DNA from: an uncultured Corynebacterium sp.
GTDB taxonomy: Bacteria; Actinomycetota; Actinomycetes; Mycobacteriales; Mycobacteriaceae
DNA: 64,000 bases
NCBI RefSeq assembly: GCF_946221935.1
Contig: NZ_CAMIGN010000005.1
Coordinates: 1 to 64,000 of the forward strand
Direction of reading: 5' to 3'
Every line of letters begins with the position of its first letter. Within the stretch, counting starts at the first letter, position 1. The notes beneath the pieces are model-generated. The model worked only from the letters and a program-made list of their open reading frames with translations, had not been told where the DNA came from and did not search any database. This document shows, one piece after another, positions 1-9,800 of the stretch. The position numbers and the translations under genes are program-made.

Positions 1-977
1 TGGAAATCAAGGCACAAGCCTAGGAACAAAACCCGGGGCACTTCATCATCGGATGTTGTGTCGATAGCCACAGTGCTGTGGGGTGTGGCGTGCTTGATGA
101 TGTTGGTGGCTGTCTCGCTTAAGACACGTTCAAGAGCGGTGTTGTGTAGGGCCATGGTCACAGGAGTGTCCAGCCGGGTGGTGGTTGTGACGGTAAAGCC
201 GTGGTCACGCAGCCGCTTTGTCGTGGTGTCCAGTGTGATCGGCAGACTGGTCGTTGGTTCGGAGTTGGGGTGGGTGTTGAGTGTGGTGAGCAGTTGCCGG
301 GTGCGGTCAAGGGCGTTACGAGCGGTGCGTGCGATGTCTTTTAGTTCGTCGTGGCGCTGTGGGGTGGTGATGGCGAGTTTTTCTACCTGGACGATGACGG
401 AGGTGAGATCTGCGGCGATGGAGTCATGCAGCAGGCTGGTGAGTTGTTGGCGACGGGCTTGTTGGGTGCGTTGGGTGTTGAGGTGTTGTTGGTGGTTGCG
501 GTGGATCCATAAGCCAAGGAGGTAGGCCAGGGTAACGATGATACAAAAGATCATCAGCGCGATGGCCTCGAAATTGAAGTGTGCTTCGGCTGGTGAGTAG
601 AAGCCGCCGAGGGTGATGGTGACTGCAATTAATAGGGCTAGCAGGTGGTGTCCGGTGGCAGTGATGGCGGTGATGAGGAAGACGCCGAGGAAGAGTTCCA
701 TACCTGTGGAATGGCCTGCTAGGAGTGCGCCGAAGAATGCCGTGATATAGATGCCTGTGCTGATGTGCGGGTGACGGGGTGCGACGATGAGGCTGAGGGC
801 CTGGGTGATGATCAAAAAGGTAATCAGCGGCGTGATGGAGTGTTCGTTGAGGATGCTCGCGCCGCTGAAGATCAGTGCGAGAGTGGCCAGGATCACGGTG
901 GTGGGCAGACGCTCGACAAGCATGAACTTCAGGCTACCGGCCGTGGTAGTGCCTGTTATCTGCATGGGGCTCATCAT
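1..977 (-). CDS. Sensor histidine kinase, NarL/DesK type, 3' end cut by window edge
   Basis: Reading the minus strand from ATG 977 gives an open frame with no stop to the window edge, starting MMSPMQITGTTTAG. The first 160 or so residues hold several hydrophobic segments (membrane sensor). They are followed by the HisKA_3 box LLHDSIAADLTSVIVQVEKL, with the phospho-accepting His in HDS, and the start of the ATPase domain with an N-box-like ETATNIIKHA. This is the order of a membrane kinase that pairs with a LuxR/NarL-type response regulator. The partner would lie to the left, outside the window. The coding sequence is unusually rich in Thr and His. The kinase family is clear; the signal and the exact start are not. 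Confidence 0.8.
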   Translation of the reverse strand, partial: MMSPMQITGTTTAGSLKFMLVERLPTTVILATLALIFSGASILNEHSITPLITFLIITQALSLIVAPRHPHISTGIYITAFFGALLAGHSTGMELFLGVFLITAITATGHHLLALLIAVTITLGGFYSPAEAHFNFEAIALMIFCIIVTLAYLLGLWIHRNHQQHLNTQRTQQARRQQLTSLLHDSIAADLTSVIVQVEKLAITTPQRHDELKDIARTARNALDRTRQLLTTLNTHPNSEPTTSLPITLDTTTKRLRDHGFTVTTTTRLDTPVTMALHNTALERVLSETATNIIKHATPHSTVAIDTTSDDEVPRVLFLGLCLDF

Positions 978-1606
978 ACTGAATGCTCTTTACTCGTTGT
1001 CGCTGCCATGGGCAAAGAATCTTGCCCGGGGCGTGGAGACCGTACTCGAAGCGTCTTTGTGTTGAGTTTTCTCGTTGCTGTGTACCGCACTACGGTGACC
1101 TGGTTTGTTCGCTACCGCTGTATGAAAATGTCTCATCACTCAAACGAGAGGCCGCGATGTGCCCCTAAAGCCACTGAGGCGCGCACTGCGATGTTCGCAG
1201 AAAAATGCAATAGCGGAACAGATGTCTCGACGATCGTGACATGCTCAACTGCCACACACCTCTTGCATCTTTACCCATATCGTTTTGTCGGTACGGAATC
1301 GGGATGGTGTTACGCCTCTGCTTGGTGGGCGTGGTCGGGGTTTTCTCGGATCCAGCGGCGGGCCTGTTGCCGGGTCCACTGGGAAGGAACACGGAAGTCT
1401 TTTTCCGTTCATTGACACGGTCTTGCAGCCCCACAGACGGTCTGATCCGTCTGTGCGTTGCGTAGACCGCAGCGTAATCCGTCTAGTTGTTCTGCCCTCC
1501 CAGCGTGACCGTCAGACCATGGCACGCCGTGTCCGCGGCTACGTGCTGTCCGGCAGCCGTAGAGCCGGGACATCGACGTTCTCCGGAGACACCGGGAGGC
1601 GTCGGC
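978..1606. other. Gene-poor stretch, no convincing full gene
   Basis: Open frames here are short, overlap on both strands and lack family features. A minus-strand run between stops at 1409 and 1310 reads TEKDFRVPSQWTRQQARRW and continues to IRENPDHAHQAEA. It has a protein-like composition but no start codon, so it may be a leftover of a decayed gene. A 9-bp inverted repeat lies at 1432-1455. The 5' part should hold the promoter of the histidine kinase. Confidence 0.4.
1432..1455. repeat. Perfect inverted repeat, 9-bp arms
   Basis: CACAGACGG and CCGTCTGTG flank a 6-base loop (TCTGAT). There is no T-run after it, so it is not a typical intrinsic terminator. It could be a protein-binding site or a relic end of a mobile element. 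Function unknown. Confidence 0.5.
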
Positions 1607-1732
1607 ATGCGCGAGCGTAAGGCTCTCTCCACGATGGATCGTATGGGTGGCCAGAAGGCCGCAGAGCGCTGGAAAGACCGCGTCAGTGAATACGCGCAAG
1701 CCGAGATCTCGAAGCTGTCAAAGGTTGCCTGA
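1607..1732 (+). CDS. Small charged protein of unknown function (41 aa)
   Basis: The ATG at 1607 is preceded by GGGAGG at a 7-base spacing. The product starts MRERKALSTMDRMGGQKAAE, is hydrophilic and probably helical (Ala/Glu/Lys/Arg-rich), and ends two bases before the convergent minus-strand gene. The frame stays open upstream to 1487, but that part has an unlikely composition. I do not recognise a family. It could be a real small protein or a chance frame; the ribosome-binding site and helical composition favour a gene. Confidence 0.4.
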   Translation: MRERKALSTMDRMGGQKAAERWKDRVSEYAQAEISKLSKVA

Positions 1733-2614
1733 TTAGCTCCGTACCGCTCGACAAGACAGACAGCTGTCGTTGAAAGGCACTTGATAGGTGCGCACTGCGC
1801 CACTGGCGAAATCCACGAGGCGCCGCTGGCTAAGGACCTCTGGGATCTCCGGGGCCGCGGGAATTTCCTCCTGCTGCAGTCGCGCCATTCGCCGCTCGCG
1901 CACGTACGCCCGGTGCGCGCGCCACCAGGGCAATACGTGTTCGTTGAGCATCATCGCCAGCTGTGTAGAGGCCGCTTGGACCAAGTGCCGTTCCGTACTT
2001 CCGGGACGCCCTGTTGCCTGCAGACGTACCCCACGCCAACCGTCGTCGATCTGCCCGTAGTAGCTATCCATACAAGCCAGGCAGGGAGTAACTCCTGGCA
2101 CCACTAATGGTCCCAACACATTCCGACCATCCACGATCCCGGCTGGGTAGTGGGCTACGCGGTTGACCATAAGCGCATGCTGCACGTCCGGGGTGGGGAA
2201 CACTGCTCCGGGGAGGACGATGAGCGACCGTCGTGCTTCGCTGGGTGCGGAGGTAATGCGAAAACTCAAACCCAGCGCTTCTAAAACAGGCTCTAATCTC
2301 TCGCTGGACACGCCGGACGCGAGCACGTGGAAGTCCACGTCCGCCTGCGATGGGCGCAGTATCTCTGCCCGCACCATCTCGGAGAGAATCAGCCGGGCAT
2401 CTTCCTCGTCTACTCCGCAGTAGCCCAGTTTCTGGTGCAGCTCGTCGAAACCGATCCCGCTACGGGCAAGGGCAAAAACGTGCGCAACCTGGCTCGGATT
2501 CACGCTTTTCGGCAGCGGCAGGATCATAGATTCGTGCGGCAGCACGCCGAATTGCAGGCCGATCGTAGGCCTTGCCAGGATGGCTGTACTCGCCGGCAGG
2601 TTAAGCTTTAGCAT
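1733..2614 (-). CDS. TOMM cyclodehydratase-like / leader-binding-like protein (Rv3196 type)
   Basis: The 293-aa product has the actinobacterial 'TOMM precursor leader peptide-binding / bacteriocin cyclodehydratase' layout. The N-terminal half is winged-helix-like. The middle carries GPLVVPGVTPCLACMDSYYG, and CLSCRAV sits at the C-terminus, so two CxxC pairs could bind one zinc. No nucleotide-binding or YcaO domain is present and no precursor peptide is visible nearby, so true peptide modification is doubtful. ATG 2614 has GGGGA 8 bases upstream; an in-frame TTG at 2629 is the alternative. M. tuberculosis Rv3196 lies in the same conserved neighbourhood. Confidence 0.7.
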   Translation of the reverse strand: MLKLNLPASTAILARPTIGLQFGVLPHESMILPLPKSVNPSQVAHVFALARSGIGFDELHQKLGYCGVDEEDARLILSEMVRAEILRPSQADVDFHVLASGVSSERLEPVLEALGLSFRITSAPSEARRSLIVLPGAVFPTPDVQHALMVNRVAHYPAGIVDGRNVLGPLVVPGVTPCLACMDSYYGQIDDGWRGVRLQATGRPGSTERHLVQAASTQLAMMLNEHVLPWWRAHRAYVRERRMARLQQEEIPAAPEIPEVLSQRRLVDFASGAVRTYQVPFNDSCLSCRAVRS

Positions 2615-2745
2615 GATTGCATTCCCCAAAATCCCCTCTACAACCCCTCTGTAAAGACCCCTCGCACCGCGTGCTCCCCACGCGCTGTGATTCGCCTCTC
2701 ACCCTAGCAGGGAGGCATAGTCCTCGCAGGTGGAAAGGATAATCC

Positions 2746-3345
2746 GTGGTTTCCTCCTACCGCCACCGGGCGCTTGACCCGCAGCAGCTGGCTCGTGATG
2801 TGGAGGCAGAGCTCGCCCGCCAGCTCCAGGCAGGAGCCGAACCAAACCGAGTGCCGCCTGTCACCTTCCGGCTATCCGCTAGGCGCAAGAAAACCGTTGC
2901 AGTGCGGGAAGAAGGCAATGGGTTTTTGGTCATGGCTCCCGCGGCCATCGGAGAAGCCGAACTGCGCAGCATTAGCGTGGAGCTGCTCGGAAAGGCGCTG
3001 AAGAGTAGGCGTCATGCCCTAGGCAACGACGATCTTGCCGACCGCGCGCGGGAGCTAAACCGCAAGTACCTCGGTGGGCGGGCAACGATCGGCGAGATCA
3101 AGTTCGTGACGAACATGAACACGCGCTGGGGCAGCTGTTCGGTGCAGTCCAAGCGCATCCGGATTTCGCATTACCTGCAGGACGTGCCGGGCTATGTGCT
3201 GGATGCGGTGATTATCCACGAGCTGATTCATACTTTTGTGCCGAATCACGGCCCGGAGTTTCACCGCTGGGAGGCGCACACCCCGCAGCTGGAGAAAACA
3301 CAGGGGTACTTGGAGGCTTTCAAGCGCTGGGGGATGCGCGATTAG
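2746..3345 (+). CDS. YgjP-like (DUF45/WLM-type) zinc metallopeptidase domain protein
   Basis: This 199-aa product starts at GTG 2746 with GGAAAGG upstream. The C-terminal half carries the metal-binding signature HELIHTFVPNHGPEFHRWE (HExxH plus a downstream His), preceded by NTRWGSCS, which is the hallmark of YgjP/M48-like predicted peptidases. There is no signal peptide, so it is probably cytosolic. It is divergent from the cyclodehydratase-like gene, and its stop abuts the stop of the convergent zincin gene. Substrates are unknown. The family call is firm; the biological role is not. Confidence 0.85.
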   Translation: MVSSYRHRALDPQQLARDVEAELARQLQAGAEPNRVPPVTFRLSARRKKTVAVREEGNGFLVMAPAAIGEAELRSISVELLGKALKSRRHALGNDDLADRARELNRKYLGGRATIGEIKFVTNMNTRWGSCSVQSKRIRISHYLQDVPGYVLDAVIIHELIHTFVPNHGPEFHRWEAHTPQLEKTQGYLEAFKRWGMRD

Positions 3346-4848
3346 CTAGTCCTCGGCCTCGGGGGTATCGGTGGTGTCGTCACCGTTGTCGCGCTTTTCA
3401 TTGAGCTCCCGCTCGAGTTTTTCGATCTCGCTAATAGGGTTGAAATCCTCCATCTCGTCCTCGTCGAACGCGATGTTGCTGATGAAAGCTGCCGGGTTGT
3501 CAAGGTCGGACGCGACCGGAAGGAAGTCCGGGTGATCCCACACGCCGTCGCGCTTTTTGACGCCCACCGCATCATCCAGCTTGCGCCACAGCTCGACTGC
3601 CTCGTTTGCCTTCGGAGCGGTGAAGCTAATTCCGAGGGCCTTAGTCAGATTGTCCATGGCAGGGGAGCCGTTGTTGCGGAACTCCGACCACGCGGCGTTG
3701 ATCATGGCTGCGGCAGGGATGCGGGAGTCCAAGGCAACACCCGTCACATAATCTACCCAGCCCTCGATCAGCGACAGGCTCGTCTCCAGGCGCTCACGGG
3801 CATGGACATTGGACGAAACGACTTGTGGGGAAAGATCCTGCCCCTGCATGCGTTCCATCATTTCCTGCATCTTCGCCGGGTCGTTAAGGGATTCTGGGGT
3901 GAACTCGCCGGTGGCTTCCTCGATGGCGGAGTAGTCCAGCGATAGCCCGGCCGCGAACTCTTCGACATCCAGGATCAGACGTTCCACCAGCCACGGGACG
4001 TGCTTGAACAGGCGTAGGTGCGCGGCTTCGCGCGCGGCCAGATAGATCAGCGCTTCGCGGGGCTCGCAGCCCAGCTTCTTGGCCATGACGTCGAGGTGTT
4101 CGGTGGCGATGGCTGCCGTCTCGCCCTGCGCCAGGGGTACGCCCCACTGGGTGGAAAGCACCACGTCGGTGGCCATCTCGCCCAGGGTATTACCCAGCTG
4201 CACGCCGAAATTCATAGCGTTGATCTGCTTCATCATGCCGGCGAGCGGGCCAAGCTGGCTGCGCATTTCCTCCGGCACGCCGCCGAGTGCGGCATCGCCC
4301 AGCTTGTCGGCCAGTGGGGTCACCACACGCTTCCATGTTTCGAAGGTCTCATCCAGCCATTGCGCCGGGCCGAAGGCCACAGAGCCGGACGCGCCTGCGG
4401 GCAGGATAGTGGCTTCGTCTAGCCACAATTCAGCAAGGCGTACCGAATCTGCCACGGCTTGAGAATCGTTGTGGGTCGGACGAGTGTCCTTCCGGGTGGC
4501 TGCAATGCGCTGGCGGGCGGTGCGCTTGGCCATCGCATAGTTCACCGGGCCTTTGCCTTCGGAACTGTTCATGTCCGAGCCGAAACCGGAGAGCATGGAA
4601 CCGAACTGGTTCAGGATGTCCCCCAGATTGCCCGCGCCAGCTCCTGGACCCATGCCGCCTGCACCCGTGCCACTGGTGCCGCCGCCCATCGGGCCGCCAA
4701 AAAAGAAGCCGAACGGGTTGTTTTCGTTCCCGTTGTTCTCGTTATTGCGGTCCTGATCACGATCCCGATCACGATCCCGGTCGTGATCCTTGTCGCCATC
4801 GTCATCGGAGTTGTGCGAGCCGTGGAAGCCAAAGCCGAATTTACTCAT
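3346..4848 (-). CDS. Zinc-dependent metalloprotease-like protein, TIGR03624/zincin family (Rv3195 type)
   Basis: This 500-aa product starts MSKFGFGFHGSHNSDDDGD at ATG 4848. A highly charged N-terminus with an Asp-Arg repeat and a Gly/Asn-rich stretch precedes the conserved domain. The family signature is visible as AAREAAHLRLFKHVPWL near the middle, followed by the acidic C-terminal region. A longer frame reaches 5736 but is only a shadow over the neighbouring gene. The family lies beside the PDZ-Lon-like gene and UPF0182 in mycobacteria, as here. Proteolytic activity is inferred from the family and is not shown by a plain HExxH. Confidence 0.8.
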   Translation of the reverse strand: MSKFGFGFHGSHNSDDDGDKDHDRDRDRDRDQDRNNENNGNENNPFGFFFGGPMGGGTSGTGAGGMGPGAGAGNLGDILNQFGSMLSGFGSDMNSSEGKGPVNYAMAKRTARQRIAATRKDTRPTHNDSQAVADSVRLAELWLDEATILPAGASGSVAFGPAQWLDETFETWKRVVTPLADKLGDAALGGVPEEMRSQLGPLAGMMKQINAMNFGVQLGNTLGEMATDVVLSTQWGVPLAQGETAAIATEHLDVMAKKLGCEPREALIYLAAREAAHLRLFKHVPWLVERLILDVEEFAAGLSLDYSAIEEATGEFTPESLNDPAKMQEMMERMQGQDLSPQVVSSNVHARERLETSLSLIEGWVDYVTGVALDSRIPAAAMINAAWSEFRNNGSPAMDNLTKALGISFTAPKANEAVELWRKLDDAVGVKKRDGVWDHPDFLPVASDLDNPAAFISNIAFDEDEMEDFNPISEIEKLERELNEKRDNGDDTTDTPEAED

Positions 4849-4998
4849 GTACCCCACCGTACCGACTCTCTCAGTGCGGAAACGACCCCGAAAGCCCGTT
4901 ATGGTGCTATTTCCCGTGTGCTGATAGCGAACAGAGCGGTCGGGGTGCTTTGGCGGTGGTGGCCAACCTCGTCGGGGGATGCATGTAAAGTTAGGCGG

Positions 4999-6078
4999 GT
5001 GAAATTCTGGAACAGGCGAAATCGCACTATCGTCGTGGGCGCAGTGCCCGTCGTGGCGGTGCTTTCCCTCATCGGTCTGCCCTCGATTCCCGGCACCAAC
5101 ATCAACATCACCGTTCCCTATGCCGCCGAGGGCAACGGGCCGACGTTTAACACGCTGGGGCAGGTCGACGGTCGCGACGTTGTGGACATTACGGGCGCAA
5201 AAACCCATCCGACGAGCGGGAACCTGAACATGACTACCGTGTCGGTGCGGACAAATATGACGCTCCCGCAGGCTCTTAAACGATGGGCCACGACCGACGA
5301 CACCCTGGTTCCAATCGAGCACGTTTTCCCCTCCGGAAAGTCCTCGGAGGAAGTACAGCGCCAAAATGCCGCAGCGTTCTCCAGCTCGGAATCCAATGCC
5401 ACCATTTCGGCTATGAATCATTTGCATAAGCCGCTGGAAACCATGGTGATGGAGGTGACCGAAGATTCTCCGGCGCAGGGGAAGATCGAAGTCAACGACA
5501 TCGTCACCAAGGTCAACGGGGAAGAAGTCAAGCTCCCCAATGAGCTGTCGGACAAGGTCAAGGACCAAAAGCCAGGCGATGAGGTGACGATCACCGTCAA
5601 GCGTCAGGGCAATGAAAAGGACGTGAAGGTCACCCTTGGTGAGCTGCCGAAGGAGGTGCGCGCCGAACACCCGGAGGGTACCGCGTTTCTCGGAGTGGCA
5701 ACTGTGGCCCAGCCGGGCGGTGACATCAAGGTGCAATACAACCTCACCGATATTGGCGGCCCTTCCGCCGGTCTGATGTTCTCTTTGGCGGTGGTAGACA
5801 AGCTATCGCCCGAGGAAATCACAGACGGTAAGTTCGTCGCTGGTACTGGCACTATCGACGCCGCAGGCAAGGTTGGCCCGATCGGCGGCATCACTCACAA
5901 GATCGCCGCCGCCAAGGAAGCCGGCGCAGAGGTGTTCCTCGTACCGGAAAAGAACTGTGCAGAGGCGGTCCACGAGCCGCCTGAGGGAATCACCCTGCTT
6001 AAGGTCGACACGTTGGATGACGCCATCAGCGATCTCAAGGATTACAACGAAGGCAAGCAGGCCGATACCTGCAAGTAG
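4999..6078 (+). CDS. PDZ and Lon-like (S16) membrane-anchored serine protease (Rv3194c type)
   Basis: The 359-aa product begins at GTG 4999 (VKFWNRRN) with one N-terminal membrane anchor at about residues 10-28. A PDZ domain follows at about 148-215, then a Lon-type proteolytic domain with the nucleophile in GGPSAG (Ser256) and the dyad lysine in GITHK (Lys301). There is no AAA module, so it probably cleaves exported or membrane substrates outside the membrane without ATP. Its divergent neighbour is the zincin and the UPF0182 gene follows, the same set as in M. tuberculosis. The ribosome-binding site is weak, so the start is only likely. Confidence 0.88.
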   Translation: MKFWNRRNRTIVVGAVPVVAVLSLIGLPSIPGTNINITVPYAAEGNGPTFNTLGQVDGRDVVDITGAKTHPTSGNLNMTTVSVRTNMTLPQALKRWATTDDTLVPIEHVFPSGKSSEEVQRQNAAAFSSSESNATISAMNHLHKPLETMVMEVTEDSPAQGKIEVNDIVTKVNGEEVKLPNELSDKVKDQKPGDEVTITVKRQGNEKDVKVTLGELPKEVRAEHPEGTAFLGVATVAQPGGDIKVQYNLTDIGGPSAGLMFSLAVVDKLSPEEITDGKFVAGTGTIDAAGKVGPIGGITHKIAAAKEAGAEVFLVPEKNCAEAVHEPPEGITLLKVDTLDDAISDLKDYNEGKQADTCK

Positions 6079-6098
6079 CCGGTAACGTGTGCGGGGGT

Positions 6099-6662
6099 TT
6101 ACTCGTCTGCCTCGAAAGTCGCGCGAAGTGTGTGGATCACGCCGGGGGCGATGTCATCGCCGCCGAGTAGCTGCACCTTGTCTTGGCCGAAAGGATCGGC
6201 CTCCAGCTCTTCTTCGCTGGGGCGTAGCTGGATAAGGGAACGCTCGGGGCCGGAAAAGTCGGCGTCACAAAGAATTCCGCTAAACAGGCGAGCCTGACGC
6301 GGGGTAGGGTCGGCGCCGGGGGCGGCGTTGGAGAAAGTGATCTCCTGAGCCAGGATCGCACCGACGACCGGGGCGGGCCAGCGGATAGTGGCGAGGAATT
6401 GGCCAAGCTCTTCGCTACCCGGGCGAATATGCTCCGGAATATCCTCCTGAACGACGAGTGCGAGGGGGTTGGATGGAGGAGCCTCGTCATCGAAGGCCTG
6501 CGGGGCCGCGTCGGCGATCAACGTGGCGGGGACCAGTGCAAAAAGAGTGGCAGGCCGATCCCATCCCTCTGCCTGTACAAAGTCCACGGCCTCGCGCAGA
6601 GCAGCGTTGAGCACGCGCTCATCCTGCAGGTCGACGGAGTGGGAGGGATTGGAAGAGGTCAT
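6099..6662 (-). CDS. PPA1309-family conserved actinobacterial protein
   Basis: The 187-aa acidic, soluble protein reads MTSSNPSHSVDLQDERVLNA from ATG 6662, which has GAAAGG 8 bases upstream; a start 18 bases earlier lacks one. The segment GWDRPATLFALVPATLIAD is typical of this Actinobacteria-restricted family. The function is unknown. It is convergent with the PDZ protease and divergent from the UPF0182 gene. One copy of the dispersed GGCGTCACAAAGAA motif lies inside the coding sequence. Confidence 0.75.
   Translation of the reverse strand: MTSSNPSHSVDLQDERVLNAALREAVDFVQAEGWDRPATLFALVPATLIADAAPQAFDDEAPPSNPLALVVQEDIPEHIRPGSEELGQFLATIRWPAPVVGAILAQEITFSNAAPGADPTPRQARLFSGILCDADFSGPERSLIQLRPSEEELEADPFGQDKVQLLGGDDIAPGVIHTLRATFEADE
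6261..6274 (+). repeat. Dispersed 14-bp motif, exact copy 1
   Basis: GGCGTCACAAAGAA on the plus strand, inside a minus-strand gene (PPA1309 family), where the codons read ILCDADF. Confidence 0.8.
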
Positions 6663-6806
6663 GCGGACAGCCTTTCTCAAAGTTGCGTTGTGGGTAGGGG
6701 GCGGAACTGGGATTTGTTATGACGCTGTAAGAATTGTACGTATCCTTGTGGAAACATCGCGATCAGCGACAGATACAGGCGCGATTAGCAGGAGAGTAAC
6801 AAAGCC

Positions 6807-9800
6807 TTGAGCACGCCCATGCCACCGTCTTCGGGGCGACCGAAGCAGCAGTTCCCATCCGTTCCAGTGTCGAGCAGGCGCTCGAAGGTACTGGGCATTG
6901 CGGTGGCGATTATCGCCATCGCCGTGTTCATCATCCCGGTGGTGGTGAGCGTCTACACGGACTTTGCCTGGTTCCGCAGCGTGGAGTATCAGGGTGTGTT
7001 CCAGAACGTGATTGTCACGCGTGCAGCGCTGTTTGTGATCTTCGGCCTGATTGGTGCGCTGATCTCTTGGCTGGCTGCGTTCTTGGCCTATAGGGCGCGG
7101 CCGGACGAGATCGACTCGCTGGGAACGTCTTCGCCCCTGGCGGAGTACCGTCCGCTGATCCGGCGCAATATGCGGCCATTCCTGGTGGGTATTCCACTGT
7201 TCGTCGGCGTGATCACCGGCATGATCGTGCAATCGAATTGGCGCTCTGTGCTGTTGTTCTTGAATGGCTCTAACTTCGGCGTGCGCGATCCGCAGTTCAA
7301 TATGGATCTCGGTTTCTACGCATTTAACCTGCCCTTCCTGCAGCTGCTGATCTCTACCTTTAGTGTGCTGCTGATCCTGGCTTTCGTTCTTAACGGCGTT
7401 GGCCACTACCTGCTGGGGTCCATCACTACAGGCAATCCGCGGGTGGGGGAGAAGGCCTCTATTTCTGTCCACGCCCGTCGCCAGCTGGCCATCATCGCGG
7501 GTGCGTGGATGTTGCTGAAGGCTGTGGGGTACTGGTTTGACCGCTATAGCCTGCTGACCCGTTCGCACGATACTTTCACCGGTGCGTCGTACACGGATAT
7601 CAACGCGGTGCTGCCGGCACAGATCGTGCTGCTGGTGATCTCCATCTTCGTGGCTGCCATGTTCTTCATCACCATTGTGCTGCGGGATCTACGAATCCCG
7701 GCGCTGGCTGTGGCGCTGATGGTGGGTTCGTCGCTGACCGTGGGCTTCGCCTGGCCCGCGCTGCTAGAGCAGTTCTCCGTGAACCCGAACCGTGCGGAAA
7801 AGGAGCGCGAGTACATTGCCCGCAATATCGAGGCCACCCGTTTCGCCTATGGCATCGGCGACGACAAGGTGACCTACGACCGCGACTGGGGTTCGTCAGG
7901 CGATGCGGCTTCTAAGGAGCAGAAGAAGGCCGTCGCCGACGATTCCGCCACTTTGTCCAACGTGCGTCTCCTGGATCCGGAGGTACTGACTCCGACGTTT
8001 ACCCAGCAACAGCAGCTGCGTAACTTCTATGGTTTCCCGGATGAGCTGGCCATTGACCGCTACAAGGTCGATGGCAAGATGCGCGATTTCGTGGTTGCTG
8101 CCCGCGAGTTGAACCCGAATACCCTGGATGGCAACCAAAACGACTGGATTAACCGCCACACGGTGTACACACACGGCAATGGCTTTGTGGCGGCGCCGGC
8201 CCGCAAGGTGGATGAGGTCGCTCGCGATGTCGGCTCGGCCCGCGGTGGCTACCCGGTGTACACGGTCGCGGATCTGCAGTCCATGGAGTCCGGTAAGCAG
8301 GGCGGCGAGCTGAAGCTGGATGTAAAGCAGCCGCGTATCTACTTCGGTCCGGTCATTGCCTCGTCGAAGCAGAGCAATGCTGACTATGCGATCGTCGGTA
8401 ACACCGAGGGTGAGCCGCTGGAGTACGATACCGACGCATCAAACTACTCCTACACCGGCACCGGTGGTGTGGACGTGTCGAACTACTTCAACCGCCTGAT
8501 GTTCTCGGCTCACTTCGAGTCGATGAACATGCTGCTGACTGACCGCATCGGCAAGGGGGCGAAGATCCTCTATGAGCGCGATCCGCGCGAGCGTGTGCAC
8601 AAGGTGGCGCCGTGGTTGACCACCGATTCCAAGACCTACCCGGTTGTGATTGACGGCCGTGTGAAGTGGGTTGTAGATGGGTACACCACGCTGAATAATC
8701 TTCCCTACTCCGAGCGTATTGGGCTCACTGATTCTACTGCTGACGCCATTAATCCCGATGGCGTGAGCGAGTCCCAGGTGGTCGACAACGAGGTTGGCTA
8801 CATTCGCAATTCTGTGAAGGCCGTGGTGGATGCCTATGACGGCAGCGTGGACCTGTACGCCTTCGATGAATCGGATCCGGTGCTGAAGGCGTGGCGGGGC
8901 GCGTTCCCGGGTGTGGTGAAGCCGCGTTCGGAGATCAGTAAGGAGCTGGAGGATCACCTGCGCTACCCGGAGGATATGTTCAAGGTGCAGCGCGAGCTGA
9001 TCGCCAAGTACCACGTCTCTGATCCGGGCGTGTTCTTCCAAAACGACTCGTTCTGGTCGGTGCCGACGGATCCAACGGCACCCCAGGATCGACAGGACAA
9101 TGCGCAGCCTCCGTACTACGTAGTGGCGGCGGATCCGAAGACGAATAAGCCTTCTTTCCAGCTGATTACTCCGTTCCGTGGTCTGCGTCGTGAGTTCCTG
9201 GCTGCACACATGTCGGTGAGCTCCGATCCGGATAACTACGGCAAGATCAGTGTGCGGGTGCTGCCGACGGGCACTCAGACGCTGGGCCCGAACCAGGCGC
9301 AGGACACCATGATGTCCTCCGACGAGATCGCCCGCGAACGTACCTTGCTGAAGGGTACGAATGACCTGACCAACGGCAACCTGTTGACACTGCCGGTGGG
9401 CGATGGGCAGGTTCTGTACGTCGAGCCGGTCTACTCGCAGCGCAGTGGGCAGGATTCCGCTTTCCCGAAGTTGCTGCGCGTGCTGGTGAGCTACAACGGT
9501 CAGGTGGGTTACGCGCCGACTATTGCCGAGGCGCTGAGCCAGGTGGGCATTAACACGTCCTCCACTACGGATATCCGCGAGATCGACGGTTCTGTGGTTG
9601 ACCCGGGCAAGGATAAGGACAAGAAAAAGTCCAAGGACGAAGACAAGAGCAACGCTGACGGCAAGGACAGCGGCAGCAACGACAACAAGGATTCCAACGC
9701 GAAGGGTGCAGCGGGTAAGACGGACAAGACCGACGGCAAGGGCACTGATACGTCTCCGGAGCAGCGTGTGCGCGATGCTATGGACAAGGTGAACAAGACT

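Noticed and set aside
4741..4800. GATCACGATCCC-like tandem repeat as a DNA-level element
   Set aside because: It codes the Asp-Arg repeat of the zincin N-terminus and is better explained as protein low complexity.
4459..4998. Upstream extension of the PDZ-Lon-like protease frame
   Set aside because: This part overlaps the zincin gene antisense and lacks any family similarity. GTG 4999 directly precedes the membrane anchor.
3346..5736. A 796-codon minus-strand frame
   Set aside because: Only the part from 4848 to 3346 is protein-like. The upstream extension lies opposite the PDZ-Lon-like protease gene and has shadow-type composition.
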